DNA of 17,840 nucleotides from Pseudanabaenales cyanobacterium (GTDB lineage: Bacteria; Cyanobacteriota; Cyanobacteriia; Phormidesmidales; Phormidesmidaceae): contig JAKSDM010001013.1 in NCBI GenBank assembly GCA_022360135.1, forward strand, positions 1 to 17,840, given 5' to 3'. Shown here one piece after another: positions 1-7,817 of the stretch. Every line of letters starts with the position of its first letter. Position 1 is the first letter of the stretch. Made by a program: the position numbers and the translations under genes. A model generated the notes under the pieces. That model did not search any database. It was not told the origin of the DNA and saw nothing but the letters and a program-made list of their open reading frames with translations.

Positions 1-713
1 CGAGGAGTCTAGAGGAAACTCCTTCTGGGGAAGCACTTCAGGATTGTTTTCAATCCCCTCAAGCTGATCCGCAATCGCCTGGTCAGCTGGGACTTCTACC
101 TCAACAGATGAGGGCGATAAATCTTCGCAGCTCTCAGTCAGGGGCTCACTATCGCCAAAAATATCCTCAATTAAGGGAATTGAATTTGCCGACAATTCCT
201 CCTCGCATGAGGTGATTAATGCCGCCGTTTCTGAAGTGGAAGCTGCACTGCCCCTCTCCGTCTGGAGTCTCTCTCCGTCCAGCGCTTGTAGTGGATCCCC
301 ATCCTCAGAGACATCTAGAATGAGCTGTTCACCAGCTTCACAGCCTTCATCAATCGCACTATTTGTCGGAATAACGATGTCAACATAGTCTGTAATTCCC
401 TCTGTGGCTCCGATCTCAGACGCTTCATAGGCTGCATAAGCTGTATCCGCTTCAGGCTCAGCCGCTGAATCGCCAAAGATCTGATCCAACTGAGAATTCG
501 CGGCCTCTAATGTGAAATCTGCCGAGGAATCTAGAGGAATTTCCGTCTGGGGAAAGACTTCAGGGATGTCTTCAACCCCTTCAAGCTGATCCGCGATCGC
601 CACGTCAGCCGAGACCTCTATATCAGACGAAGGCGATAAATCTTCGCAGCTCTCAGTCAGGGACTCACTATCGCCAAAAATATCCTCAATTAAGGGAATC
701 GAATCTGCTGACA
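1..713 (-). repeat. Long direct repeat inside the CheA linker (copies at 1-194 and 523-713)
   Basis: Two copies about 191-194 bp long lie 522 bp (174 codons) apart and are roughly 85% identical by eye. The N-terminal half of the unit is the best conserved. The translated copies are residues 291-354 and 464-528 and share SIPLIEDIFGDSE, LTESCEDLSPSS, AIADQLEG and PLDSS. They differ by one codon in length. A partial third echo, DQIFGDSA, lies near residue 380. The copy at the left edge may continue outside the window. Confidence 0.85.
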
Positions 714-1584
714 CTGGCTCAACTTTTTCCCAATCGAATGCTGTGTTTATCGGCTCGATTGTGGGAGTGCTGGCTTGATCGAAAATGGCGGCTGCTGTTG
801 GGTCCCCTAAGGCGACTAACTCAACTGAGGGGCCTCCCACCTGAGACCGCTCACCCGCCAACACAGCATCTCTGGCTGTTTGGAAATCCGCCAAAGCCAG
901 TTGGGTGATCAGCATCGCCTCATCAGGGTGTGTGTCGAGCCCCTTGAGAGCAGCTTCAGCGGTGGCCCCAAACCCGGGTAAGTCAAGGAGTTCAGCGAAA
1001 CCTTTAAAGACTTCTGCTTGGGCTCGCAACTCGCCAGCCACTTCATAATCCTGGGGATTGGCTAATACCACCTGCAGGCGCTCCAATCCCTGTCCCACAT
1101 CAACATCAAAGATAGAGAAAATCATATCAATGCCCAGATCAGATGAACTTGGGATAAAGGTCTCTGCTTGGGCTATTGCATCTCCCAATTGCGCTTCCAG
1201 TTGGGTGAAGATGGGCTCGGCCTTTTCCAGCGCTAATTCTGGGTCAGAATCACCCAGTGTCATTTGCTCCATTAGCGGCAGTCGTAGACAGTCATAAGCC
1301 TCAAGTAATAGGCTTTCCAGCGTCGTGTCAAGCACGACTGAATCAGTGTAGAGCGCTTTGAAAATATCTTCTAGCCGGTGAGCTATGGTCTTGATGGCAT
1401 GGAGATCAACGCTGGCGGCCCCTCCTTTGAGGGAATGCGCCGCCCGCATCAGCTCATGGACTTTAGCCGTACTACGTTCCTGTCTTAGAGTTAATAGCCC
1501 AGACTCAAGCATCTGCAGCAATTCGGGCACCTCTTCAATAAAGAATTGGTAGGCTTGGTCGCGGATTTCGGGACTGATAGACAT
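1..1584 (-). CDS. CheA-type histidine kinase, N-terminal part (PixL/PilL-like), cut by window edge
   Basis: The frame is open for 528 codons from ATG 1584 to the left edge, so only the N-terminal part is present. Residues 1-110 form an Hpt domain; the phospho-accepting histidine is H50 in HSLKGGAASV. Residues about 128-248 resemble the second, histidine-lacking helical domain of PixL/PilL proteins. From about 249 to the edge is a long acidic Ser/Glu/Asp-rich linker with an internal repeat (listed separately). The dimerisation, ATPase, CheW-like and receiver domains expected in this family would lie outside the window. In cyanobacteria this kinase receives signal from the receptor through CheW and phosphorylates CheY-like and PatA-like proteins that control pilus motility. 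The gene is last in the visible operon, 110 bases after the receptor gene. An in-frame ATG at 1614 is an alternative start; neither has a clear Shine-Dalgarno. Family call is firm, PixL versus PilL is inferred from the receptor. Confidence 0.85.
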   Translation of the reverse strand, partial: MSISPEIRDQAYQFFIEEVPELLQMLESGLLTLRQERSTAKVHELMRAAHSLKGGAASVDLHAIKTIAHRLEDIFKALYTDSVVLDTTLESLLLEAYDCLRLPLMEQMTLGDSDPELALEKAEPIFTQLEAQLGDAIAQAETFIPSSSDLGIDMIFSIFDVDVGQGLERLQVVLANPQDYEVAGELRAQAEVFKGFAELLDLPGFGATAEAALKGLDTHPDEAMLITQLALADFQTARDAVLAGERSQVGGPSVELVALGDPTAAAIFDQASTPTIEPINTAFDWEKVEPVSADSIPLIEDIFGDSESLTESCEDLSPSSDIEVSADVAIADQLEGVEDIPEVFPQTEIPLDSSADFTLEAANSQLDQIFGDSAAEPEADTAYAAYEASEIGATEGITDYVDIVIPTNSAIDEGCEAGEQLILDVSEDGDPLQALDGERLQTERGSAASTSETAALITSCEEELSANSIPLIEDIFGDSEPLTESCEDLSPSSVEVEVPADQAIADQLEGIENNPEVLPQKEFPLDSS

Positions 1585-1694
1585 AATGGATTGGAAACTA
1601 GGGATCAGGTTCATCAGAGTGGAGAATGGGCAACGGGCGATCGGGCGGTCAACCAGAAGAAAAGCCTCTCCCTAACGCCGTTCCCCAGAGCCAA

Positions 1695-4600
1695 CTACTT
1701 CACCTTGAACTGACCAACACTGCCCTGCAGTGCTTGGGCCACTGTCAGAAGCTGTTTAAAGGAATCTGATACCTGGGTGGCTTCTTTTGCTGTTTTGTTA
1801 GCGATCGCCGCCACGTCGGTGATGCTCTTAGCGACCATTTCGGAGTCTTGAGTTTGAGCAGTCGTGGCTTCAGCAATGGCTTCAACCAGCGTGTTAATTT
1901 GGCTGCTGGCTGCTGTGATTTCATTCAGACTCTGGCGGGTTTCATCCACCAGTTTGGTTCCTTCTACTACCTGCTCAGTTCCAGCTTCCATCGCGGTCAC
2001 CACCTCATTGGTTTCAGCCTGGATGTCTGTTACCAGTTGGGCAATTTCAGCGGTTGCTTGAGCAGATTGCTGGGCCAGCGATCGTACCTCATCAGCAACC
2101 ACTGCGAACCCGCGTCCTTCTTCACCAGCCCGCGCCGCCTCAATTGAAGCATTCAACGCCAGCAGGTTGGTTTGGGCCGCAAACGAATCGATCAGATTGA
2201 CCACTTTAGAAATTTTCTGGGACGATTCACCCAGGCGCTTCACCTTTTTAGCCGTCTCCGCCACCGTTTCTCGAATCGCCATGATTCCATCTACTGTGCG
2301 GTTCATGGCGACATCCCCAGTTTCTACGGTCTCAGATGCTTGCTGAACAACCGCCGCCGCCTGTCTGGCGTTGGCGGCGACAGCCTGGGCCGAGTTGGTC
2401 ATTTCTTGAATCCGATCCAGAGCCGCTGAAATTTCTTGCGTTTGTTGCATCGCGCCTGCGGAAAGGGCCTTAACAAAGGTTTCGTTCTCATCCGTCGTGG
2501 TGGTAACCTGGGTCGCCGCCGTCTGTACTTGAGTCACAATCTTTCTCAAACTCTCAATGGTGGCGTTGTAAGAGTCTGCAACCGTGCCGATTTCATCGTC
2601 AGTAACATTTGCCCGGATGGTCAGATCGCCCTGGCTGACTGGATCTACTTGCATTAACAGTTCCAGGGCGCGTTTTTGGAGGGCTTCCTTAGCCGTTCGC
2701 TGTTCTGCTTCCGCTTTTCTTTGCCGCTCTAAAAGATTTGACCGTTCAAGCGCCAATCCGACCTGGCTGGCTAGCTGGGTGAAGAAGTCTGTTTCGAGCG
2801 TTTGCCAATCCCGAGGACCGTTGCACTGGTGGGCAATCAAGAGTCCTAACAGATCACCGCCAACCAGAATGGGCGCCACCAAATTTGCTTTCACGGCGAA
2901 AGGCTCTAACTGCTTCAGGTGGCATTCGGTTAAACCTGCCTGATAAATATCAGAGGTGGCTTGAACCCGGCCTTGCTTGTACTTGTCGACATACTTATCT
3001 GCAAAACAAGGATCGGCAATTTGGGCGCTTAATGCCTTAGGCCAGTTGTCCTCTACTGATTCAGCAATGACTGTGCCTTTCCATGTATCGTCAAAGGTGT
3101 AGACGATGACCCGATCGGTTTGGAGGGCCTGTCGAATTTCCTGGGCGGCGGTGTCGAAGATTTCAGCAGGCGTCAGGGATTGCGCCAGTTTGAGGGTAAT
3201 TTCCTTCAACAATTCGGAACGCTTAGCCTCAGCTTGCTGTTGCTCCAAGAGCTTAGCTCGCTCAAGGGCTTGGCCGGCTTGGACAGCCAACTTAGAGAAA
3301 AAGTCTATTTCAGAGGGTTGCCAGTTACGAGGCCCAGCGCACTGATGGGCGATCAAGAGCCCCGAGAGTTCATCCCCACCCAGGATTGGCGCCACCAAAT
3401 TTGCTTTGACAGCAAAAGGTTCTAATTGTTGCAGGTGGCACTCGGTTAAACCGGCTCTATAAATATTGGGCGTTGCCTGCACTCGGCCTTGCTTATACTG
3501 CTCCACATAGCGGTCTGCAAAGCAGGGATCAGTAATCTCAGCCCCCAAGGAACTGGGCCAATCGCCAGTTAAGGTTTCAGCGACAACTGTACCTTTCCAG
3601 TTTTTATCAAACTGATAGACAATCACTCGATCTGCTCGCAATGCTTCTTGGGCAGACTTGACGGCGGTATTGAGCGCTTCCCCTTCGCTAGTGCATTGAT
3701 AGAGGGTATTGGTGATGTCCTTCAGGCGCTGAGCTTGCTCCACCTGAATTTCTTGCTGTTGGAGCAGCCCTTTAACCTGACGCACCAGGTTATTAAAACT
3801 CTGGGCCAGGGTCTTAGCCTCACGCGGGCCAACGGAGTCTGCCTGCACGCTCAAGTCGCCTGCCGCCGCTTGTTCTGCTTTACCGGCCAATTGATACAGC
3901 GGATTAGACAGTTGCCGGGATAGCAGCAGCGTAATTACAGTGGCGATGCCCCCCAGAACAACAGCCGTCAGAGCAAACACAGTCAGCAATTCGCGTTGAG
4001 TGGCTTGAATTTCAGACATTTTGATTGAAGAAGCGGCTACCCAATCGGTTTCTGGAACCGTTGAGACCGCATATTGTCTACCCTGATGCACAAATGAGGC
4101 GAGGAAAAATTCTTCAATCTCTTCCTCTTCCTCAACTTCTGTTGGATCTTCATTACCCTCCTGATTATGAGAGTGAATGCTGAAATTTAATTTCTGAACT
4201 GGATACTGCGCCTGCAAATCAAGCTCTGCTTGTTCTGCATCCAGCTTTCCGTCCCGGATTTGAATCAGAGAGGCGGCAATTGACTTAACAGTGTCTCCCC
4301 CAATCACGTCTTGTTGATTACTGGTCCCTGCAACCGCTGCACTCCCTAAAATAACCTCGGTAGAAGGACTCCAGAGCTGTACATTTCTAGATCCCTCAAG
4401 TAATCCAGCTTGAGATAGCCGCGACGCGACTTGCTCAAATCGAGCTGCAGAGAAGACGGCTTTGATTACCCCCAAAAAAGCTCCAGAATTTGGATCATGG
4501 ATGGCTTGAATCACGTCTACACTGAAGCTATTCGCCGACTCGTCAAAGCCTGGATCAGCAACCCATTGGGTTTCACTTTGCCCTTTTTGCCACCACTCTT

Positions 4601-5264
4601 CATCCCGCTGAACAAAGTCTGACGTGGGATTACTATAGGCGACATTGAATCCATACCGTTCTGTAAAGAACAATTCCGCCATTCCTGCCGATTTAGTGGT
4701 CTGAACCAAATAATGATTAAGGCTGTGATTGGTTTGCAAGAGCTTGGTGGCGGCAAACTGTTCTTCAAGTTGCTCAATCGGTTTTTGGTGGAGTTGCTCT
4801 GCCTCTGCCTTTTGACTGCTAGCCTTAACTGTGTTAATTAAGAGAGGATTAGCGGCCAATTGAGCCGTCGTCGCTTGCATATCCTCAACCAATCTTTCAG
4901 CTGACTCGGCCATTAGCAGCGTTTTGCTGCGCAACTGTGATTTGAAGTTTGTTTCAACCCGCCTTCCGACAATTTTGTCGTCCACAAAACCGGCGATCGC
5001 CAAAGGTAATAACACTGTTGGCAAAATCGTCATCAGCAAACGACCCCTAAGGCTTGCACCCATCTTTGAATCATTGTGCGCCTGTTTCGCCGACTTCGAT
5101 GACCTAGCTGACTGCTCCACTTGCAGCTGCTCTTGACGTGGCAGCCGTCGGGGCGGCGATACTGAAACAGTAGAAGGTTGCTGATTCGCTGCAGTTAAGC
5201 GTGGACGGGAGTCGTAACCATTGAGATTAGCTTTGGGATTGGGCCTGGAAGGAGTTTGAGTCAT
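1695..5264 (-). CDS. pixJ: Methyl-accepting receptor with tandem cyanobacteriochrome-like GAF domains (PixJ/TaxD1-like)
   Basis: This 1189-residue membrane receptor probably senses light for pilus-based phototaxis. Order: a charged N-terminal cytoplasmic tail (1-72), TM1 (about 73-93), an external sensing region (about 94-425) with an acidic patch at 376-385, TM2 (426-449), HAMP (450-500), GAF1 (about 520-670), GAF2 (about 692-845), a second HAMP (866-910) and the MCP signalling domain, whose hairpin tip is near 1025-1075 (QTNLLALNASIEAARAGEEG). Each GAF has DPCF (C581, C753) and a Cys-His pair (C609-H610, C781-H782) exactly 28 residues later. TePixJ uses two cysteines at the same spacing to hold its bilin. 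The Trp usually found in the WGLL motif is Ser in GAF1 and Leu in GAF2. Start ATG 5264 follows an AAGG about 8 bases upstream. It lies between CheW and CheA genes in pix order. A PilJ-type receptor is the alternative; bilin binding is inference. Confidence 0.85.
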   Translation of the reverse strand: MTQTPSRPNPKANLNGYDSRPRLTAANQQPSTVSVSPPRRLPRQEQLQVEQSARSSKSAKQAHNDSKMGASLRGRLLMTILPTVLLPLAIAGFVDDKIVGRRVETNFKSQLRSKTLLMAESAERLVEDMQATTAQLAANPLLINTVKASSQKAEAEQLHQKPIEQLEEQFAATKLLQTNHSLNHYLVQTTKSAGMAELFFTERYGFNVAYSNPTSDFVQRDEEWWQKGQSETQWVADPGFDESANSFSVDVIQAIHDPNSGAFLGVIKAVFSAARFEQVASRLSQAGLLEGSRNVQLWSPSTEVILGSAAVAGTSNQQDVIGGDTVKSIAASLIQIRDGKLDAEQAELDLQAQYPVQKLNFSIHSHNQEGNEDPTEVEEEEEIEEFFLASFVHQGRQYAVSTVPETDWVAASSIKMSEIQATQRELLTVFALTAVVLGGIATVITLLLSRQLSNPLYQLAGKAEQAAAGDLSVQADSVGPREAKTLAQSFNNLVRQVKGLLQQQEIQVEQAQRLKDITNTLYQCTSEGEALNTAVKSAQEALRADRVIVYQFDKNWKGTVVAETLTGDWPSSLGAEITDPCFADRYVEQYKQGRVQATPNIYRAGLTECHLQQLEPFAVKANLVAPILGGDELSGLLIAHQCAGPRNWQPSEIDFFSKLAVQAGQALERAKLLEQQQAEAKRSELLKEITLKLAQSLTPAEIFDTAAQEIRQALQTDRVIVYTFDDTWKGTVIAESVEDNWPKALSAQIADPCFADKYVDKYKQGRVQATSDIYQAGLTECHLKQLEPFAVKANLVAPILVGGDLLGLLIAHQCNGPRDWQTLETDFFTQLASQVGLALERSNLLERQRKAEAEQRTAKEALQKRALELLMQVDPVSQGDLTIRANVTDDEIGTVADSYNATIESLRKIVTQVQTAATQVTTTTDENETFVKALSAGAMQQTQEISAALDRIQEMTNSAQAVAANARQAAAVVQQASETVETGDVAMNRTVDGIMAIRETVAETAKKVKRLGESSQKISKVVNLIDSFAAQTNLLALNASIEAARAGEEGRGFAVVADEVRSLAQQSAQATAEIAQLVTDIQAETNEVVTAMEAGTEQVVEGTKLVDETRQSLNEITAASSQINTLVEAIAEATTAQTQDSEMVAKSITDVAAIANKTAKEATQVSDSFKQLLTVAQALQGSVGQFKVK

Positions 5265-5321
5265 GGAAAAAACCTTATGCGGAGTGAAATGTTGACCGGA
5301 AATGCTGTCAAGAAATCTTGA

Positions 5322-5876
5322 CTAAGCTCTGGGCATTCTGTCGAAGATGGCGTTACCGTCGAGCACATCAAGCATTTCGCCATCTGATTTCACCCAGTAA
5401 CCGCTTAAGAAGGGAGCAAGCCCAGTCGTTCCTGCAGAGCCGAGCGGAGATTGAATCATCCCTGGATCAAACCACTCAATGTCTTCAACCCGACTGACAA
5501 CTAGTCCCAGCGACTGATGCCCTATCGGCTGGTTTTGTGGGGGGTTGAACTCGGTATGCAACACGATGGCTGAGTAAGTCGATCCACTCAGCGTTTGCTG
5601 ATACCAGGGCGTCAGTCCGAGCAAATGCCCCAGGTCCAACATCCACAGAATTTCACCCCGCCAGTTGTAAACGCCCATTACCCAAGTCGGCATATGGGGA
5701 ATAGGCATAATCTCACCGATGGGAATCTTAAGCACCTCAGTCAGCTGTCGAATGGGTAATAGAGCAGTGGTGTCAGGCTCCAAGCGAAACCGCAGAAATT
5801 GTTCATTCGCAACTAATATATCGGTCTCTGGAACGGGGATTGAGTGGGTTGGAACCGTTAGCGCATCTATGGTCAT
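5322..5876 (-). CDS. pixI: CheW-like coupling protein (PixI-like)
   Basis: This 184-residue soluble protein is a CheW adaptor that links the receptor to the CheA kinase. The family features seen are the FLRF-type first strand after NEQFLRF, then LLPIRQLTEVL, the MPTWVMGVYNWRGEILWMLDL core near residues 64-84 and a later LGLVVSRVEDI segment. There is no membrane segment. The start ATG has a good ribosome binding site (AGGAGA, 7 bases upstream) lying in the 14-base gap after the CheY gene, which points to one transcript. The receptor gene follows after 57 bases. CheW identity is firm; assignment to the pix rather than the pil set rests on the receptor. Confidence 0.88.
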   Translation of the reverse strand: MTIDALTVPTHSIPVPETDILVANEQFLRFRLEPDTTALLPIRQLTEVLKIPIGEIMPIPHMPTWVMGVYNWRGEILWMLDLGHLLGLTPWYQQTLSGSTYSAIVLHTEFNPPQNQPIGHQSLGLVVSRVEDIEWFDPGMIQSPLGSAGTTGLAPFLSGYWVKSDGEMLDVLDGNAIFDRMPRA

Positions 5877-5890
5877 CAGTCTTCTCCTGT

Positions 5891-6256
5891 TTAGCGGTTG
5901 AGCAGCTGTTTAACGGTGCGTGTCAGTTCTGCTTGGTCAACCGGCTTGGCGAGATAGGCGTCGGCTCCCTGCTTTAAGCCCCAAAACTTATCCATTTCGG
6001 AGTTTTTGGTAGAGCAAATGATCACCGGGATGTTGCTGGTGGCGGCTTCGGCCTTCAACGCTCGACAGATTTCAAAACCACTGCGGCCGGGCAGCACTAC
6101 GTCGAGAATAATTACATCGGGTGTGTAGCTATCTAACTTCTTGAGGGCTTCTTCGCCGCTTGTGGCGGTTAGAACGTTGAGGCCATCTTGTTTAAGACAG
6201 CCCATCACCACTTCCATATCAGTCAGAGAATCTTCAACGATTAGGGCTGTACCCAT
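5891..6256 (-). CDS. pixH: CheY-like single-domain response regulator (PixH-like)
   Basis: A 121-residue stand-alone receiver domain. The acidic pocket is E8-D9, the phospho-accepting aspartate is D52 (VIILDVVLPG), the conserved hydroxyl residue is S82 and the lysine is K104 followed by P105, so D-to-K spacing is the usual 52. There is no output domain, so it should act by protein contact in the cytoplasm, as PixH and PilH do. The start is set by GAGGT 7 bases upstream of ATG. It lies between a PatA-like gene and the CheW gene, as pixH and pilH do. Confident in family, less so in which motility system it serves. Confidence 0.9.
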   Translation of the reverse strand: MGTALIVEDSLTDMEVVMGCLKQDGLNVLTATSGEEALKKLDSYTPDVIILDVVLPGRSGFEICRALKAEAATSNIPVIICSTKNSEMDKFWGLKQGADAYLAKPVDQAELTRTVKQLLNR

Positions 6257-6273
6257 GATGCTTACCTCAATTT

Positions 6274-6295
6274 ATTAATGGACAATTAATGGACA
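6274..6295. repeat. 11-bp perfect tandem duplication in the pixH leader
   Basis: The unit ATTAATGGACA occurs twice head to tail (6274-6284 and 6285-6295), between the PatA-like gene at 6327 and the CheY gene start at 6256. It lies about 18 bases upstream of the CheY start codon, just beyond its ribosome binding site. Replication slippage is the simplest origin; a two-site protein target is possible. Confidence 0.7.
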
Positions 6296-6326
6296 AACGA
6301 ACAGCTTAATCGGGCAGCGGGATGAC

Positions 6327-7526
6327 TCAAGCCAATATCCTGTTTTTCAAATGCTTACGAATGGCTGCCAGTATTGGTCCAGCTTCTACCGGCTTACTGA
6401 GGAAATCGGTAGACCCCGACATCTTGGCCCTGACGCGGTCAACAATGCCGTCATTCCCGGTTAAGATTAGGATTGGCATTTCCCGAAAAGCAGGCAGCTT
6501 GCGCAGTTGACTACAGATTTCGTAGCCGTTGGCGTTAGGCATCACTAGATCGAGAAAGAGAACATCTGGTTTGCGGGACAAGAGGACGGCGATCGCACGG
6601 AGTGGATCACTCACCGCCAAAAACTGATAGCCTGCTTCGGTTAAAATCTTTTCCAGGGTTTGACAAACCAAAGGACTGTCATCTACACAGGCAATTAAAG
6701 GCCCCTGGTTAGAATGAGCAACTGAGGACAATTTAATTGTGGGTGGTGAGACAGGCGGGGTCCAATCTGGAACCGTCATCAATTCCACCAACCCCGATTG
6801 GACATAGGGCATGAGTGAGCAGGTCACATCCACGACATCACGTTTCAACAGAACTGCTAAATCACGCAAGGTGCGTTGTCCATTCAGGAGTTTAGTGAGG
6901 GATGTATAAACATTGGCGGAGGTGCATTTTTGCAATTGCGCCGGCTGTCTGATAATCGGCGCTCGATTCGGAGAGCGATCCACGACTTTGGCCGCTTGCC
7001 ACGCCTGCCACCATTGCTGAGTCTTATGAATGACCTGCTCAGCGTCAACCAAGACAAGTCGCATAGGCAAAGCATTAGTGGGTTTTAGCTCGTAAGCGAT
7101 TTGCATTGCCTGGGTGATATCAAACAAAACCTCAGCAATGATTGCGTCAATGACTTGAGCAATCTGTTCGCGGCTGATTTTTTTTCGCTCTATCCACAGG
7201 CACAGCAGTTCGTATTCCCAACCGATAGTGAAGGTGGTTTTGTTAATAATGGATAGTTCCCGTTGCAAGGTAGTGTGGTCGGTGGAGATTTGGGGACAAT
7301 AGGCGGCTAAAGTTCTACGCCATCGCCTAACCGGATGACTGCCGCCAGTGGCGTACATAAGGCGTCCTAAATAGATATGAAACGTCCAACTGACCTTATC
7401 AGGACCCGTCAGCAACAACTGACCGCTAAAGCGGGAATGTTTTAGAGTCTCAAATAGCCCCGCTTGTTTTGCTGCGTTAAAGTCCCTAATTGAAATGCCT
7501 AGGGATGGGTGCTCGGTGATAATCAT
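6327..7526 (-). CDS. pixG: PatA-like response regulator with N-terminal PATAN domain, copy 1 (PixG-like)
   Basis: A 399-residue cytoplasmic regulator. The N-terminal part (about 10-250) is a PATAN-type region with FSGQLLL, FHIYLGRLMYATGG and HPVRRW segments. A short Pro-rich linker (252-275) leads to a C-terminal receiver: D282-D283, phospho-acceptor D326 (LFLDLVMPN), T356 and K378-P379. In cyanobacteria such proteins (PixG, PilG) are phosphorylated by the CheA of their operon and influence pilus motors. The start ATG 7526 has only a weak GGAAAG ahead of it. The CheY gene follows after 70 bases. It is a clear paralogue of the gene at 7818-9047. The symbol follows operon order and is an inference. 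Confidence 0.85.
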   Translation of the reverse strand: MIITEHPSLGISIRDFNAAKQAGLFETLKHSRFSGQLLLTGPDKVSWTFHIYLGRLMYATGGSHPVRRWRRTLAAYCPQISTDHTTLQRELSIINKTTFTIGWEYELLCLWIERKKISREQIAQVIDAIIAEVLFDITQAMQIAYELKPTNALPMRLVLVDAEQVIHKTQQWWQAWQAAKVVDRSPNRAPIIRQPAQLQKCTSANVYTSLTKLLNGQRTLRDLAVLLKRDVVDVTCSLMPYVQSGLVELMTVPDWTPPVSPPTIKLSSVAHSNQGPLIACVDDSPLVCQTLEKILTEAGYQFLAVSDPLRAIAVLLSRKPDVLFLDLVMPNANGYEICSQLRKLPAFREMPILILTGNDGIVDRVRAKMSGSTDFLSKPVEAGPILAAIRKHLKNRILA

Positions 7527-7817
7527 GACTGCTTTCCAGCCTCGGATAGATGCCGACTAGCCTATTCGAGCGAAATCTCCAAACTCAATGGTTCAGAAAT
7601 TCATATCTGCTCCTGTTGGAGTTGAAATGTGCTGAGATGACTTAGCCATAGAATGCCCAGAAAATTAGAGAACTATCTGAAAAGAACTCTAAGTAATTTC
7701 AATGATGTTTTAGATCAACAACTCGACTAAGTTTGACTTTATTCAATCAAGATCTGTGGGCCACAAGTTTCGGCTGAAGAGTGAATGGAAAACGGCGCAC
7801 ATCAATACGATTGCTGC
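7527..7817. other. 291-bp gap between the two PatA-like genes
   Basis: No reading frame with protein-like composition was seen on either strand. The stretch is AT-rich compared with the flanking genes. It is long for an operon gap, so it could hold a second promoter that drives copy 1 and the rest of the operon separately from copy 2. No clear terminator hairpin with a U-tract and no convincing -35/-10 pair could be picked out by eye. Confidence 0.5.

Noticed and set aside
1848..4622. Several plus-strand frames of 60-120 codons
   Set aside because: All are antisense shadows of the receptor gene, several of them repeated because the two GAF regions are duplicates.
1695..5264. Assigning the operon to the pilGHIJL (tax3) pilus-biogenesis set
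   Set aside because: Gene order is the same in both sets, so order alone cannot decide. The two DXCF GAF domains in the receptor favour pix. The pil option remains open if bilin binding is disproved.
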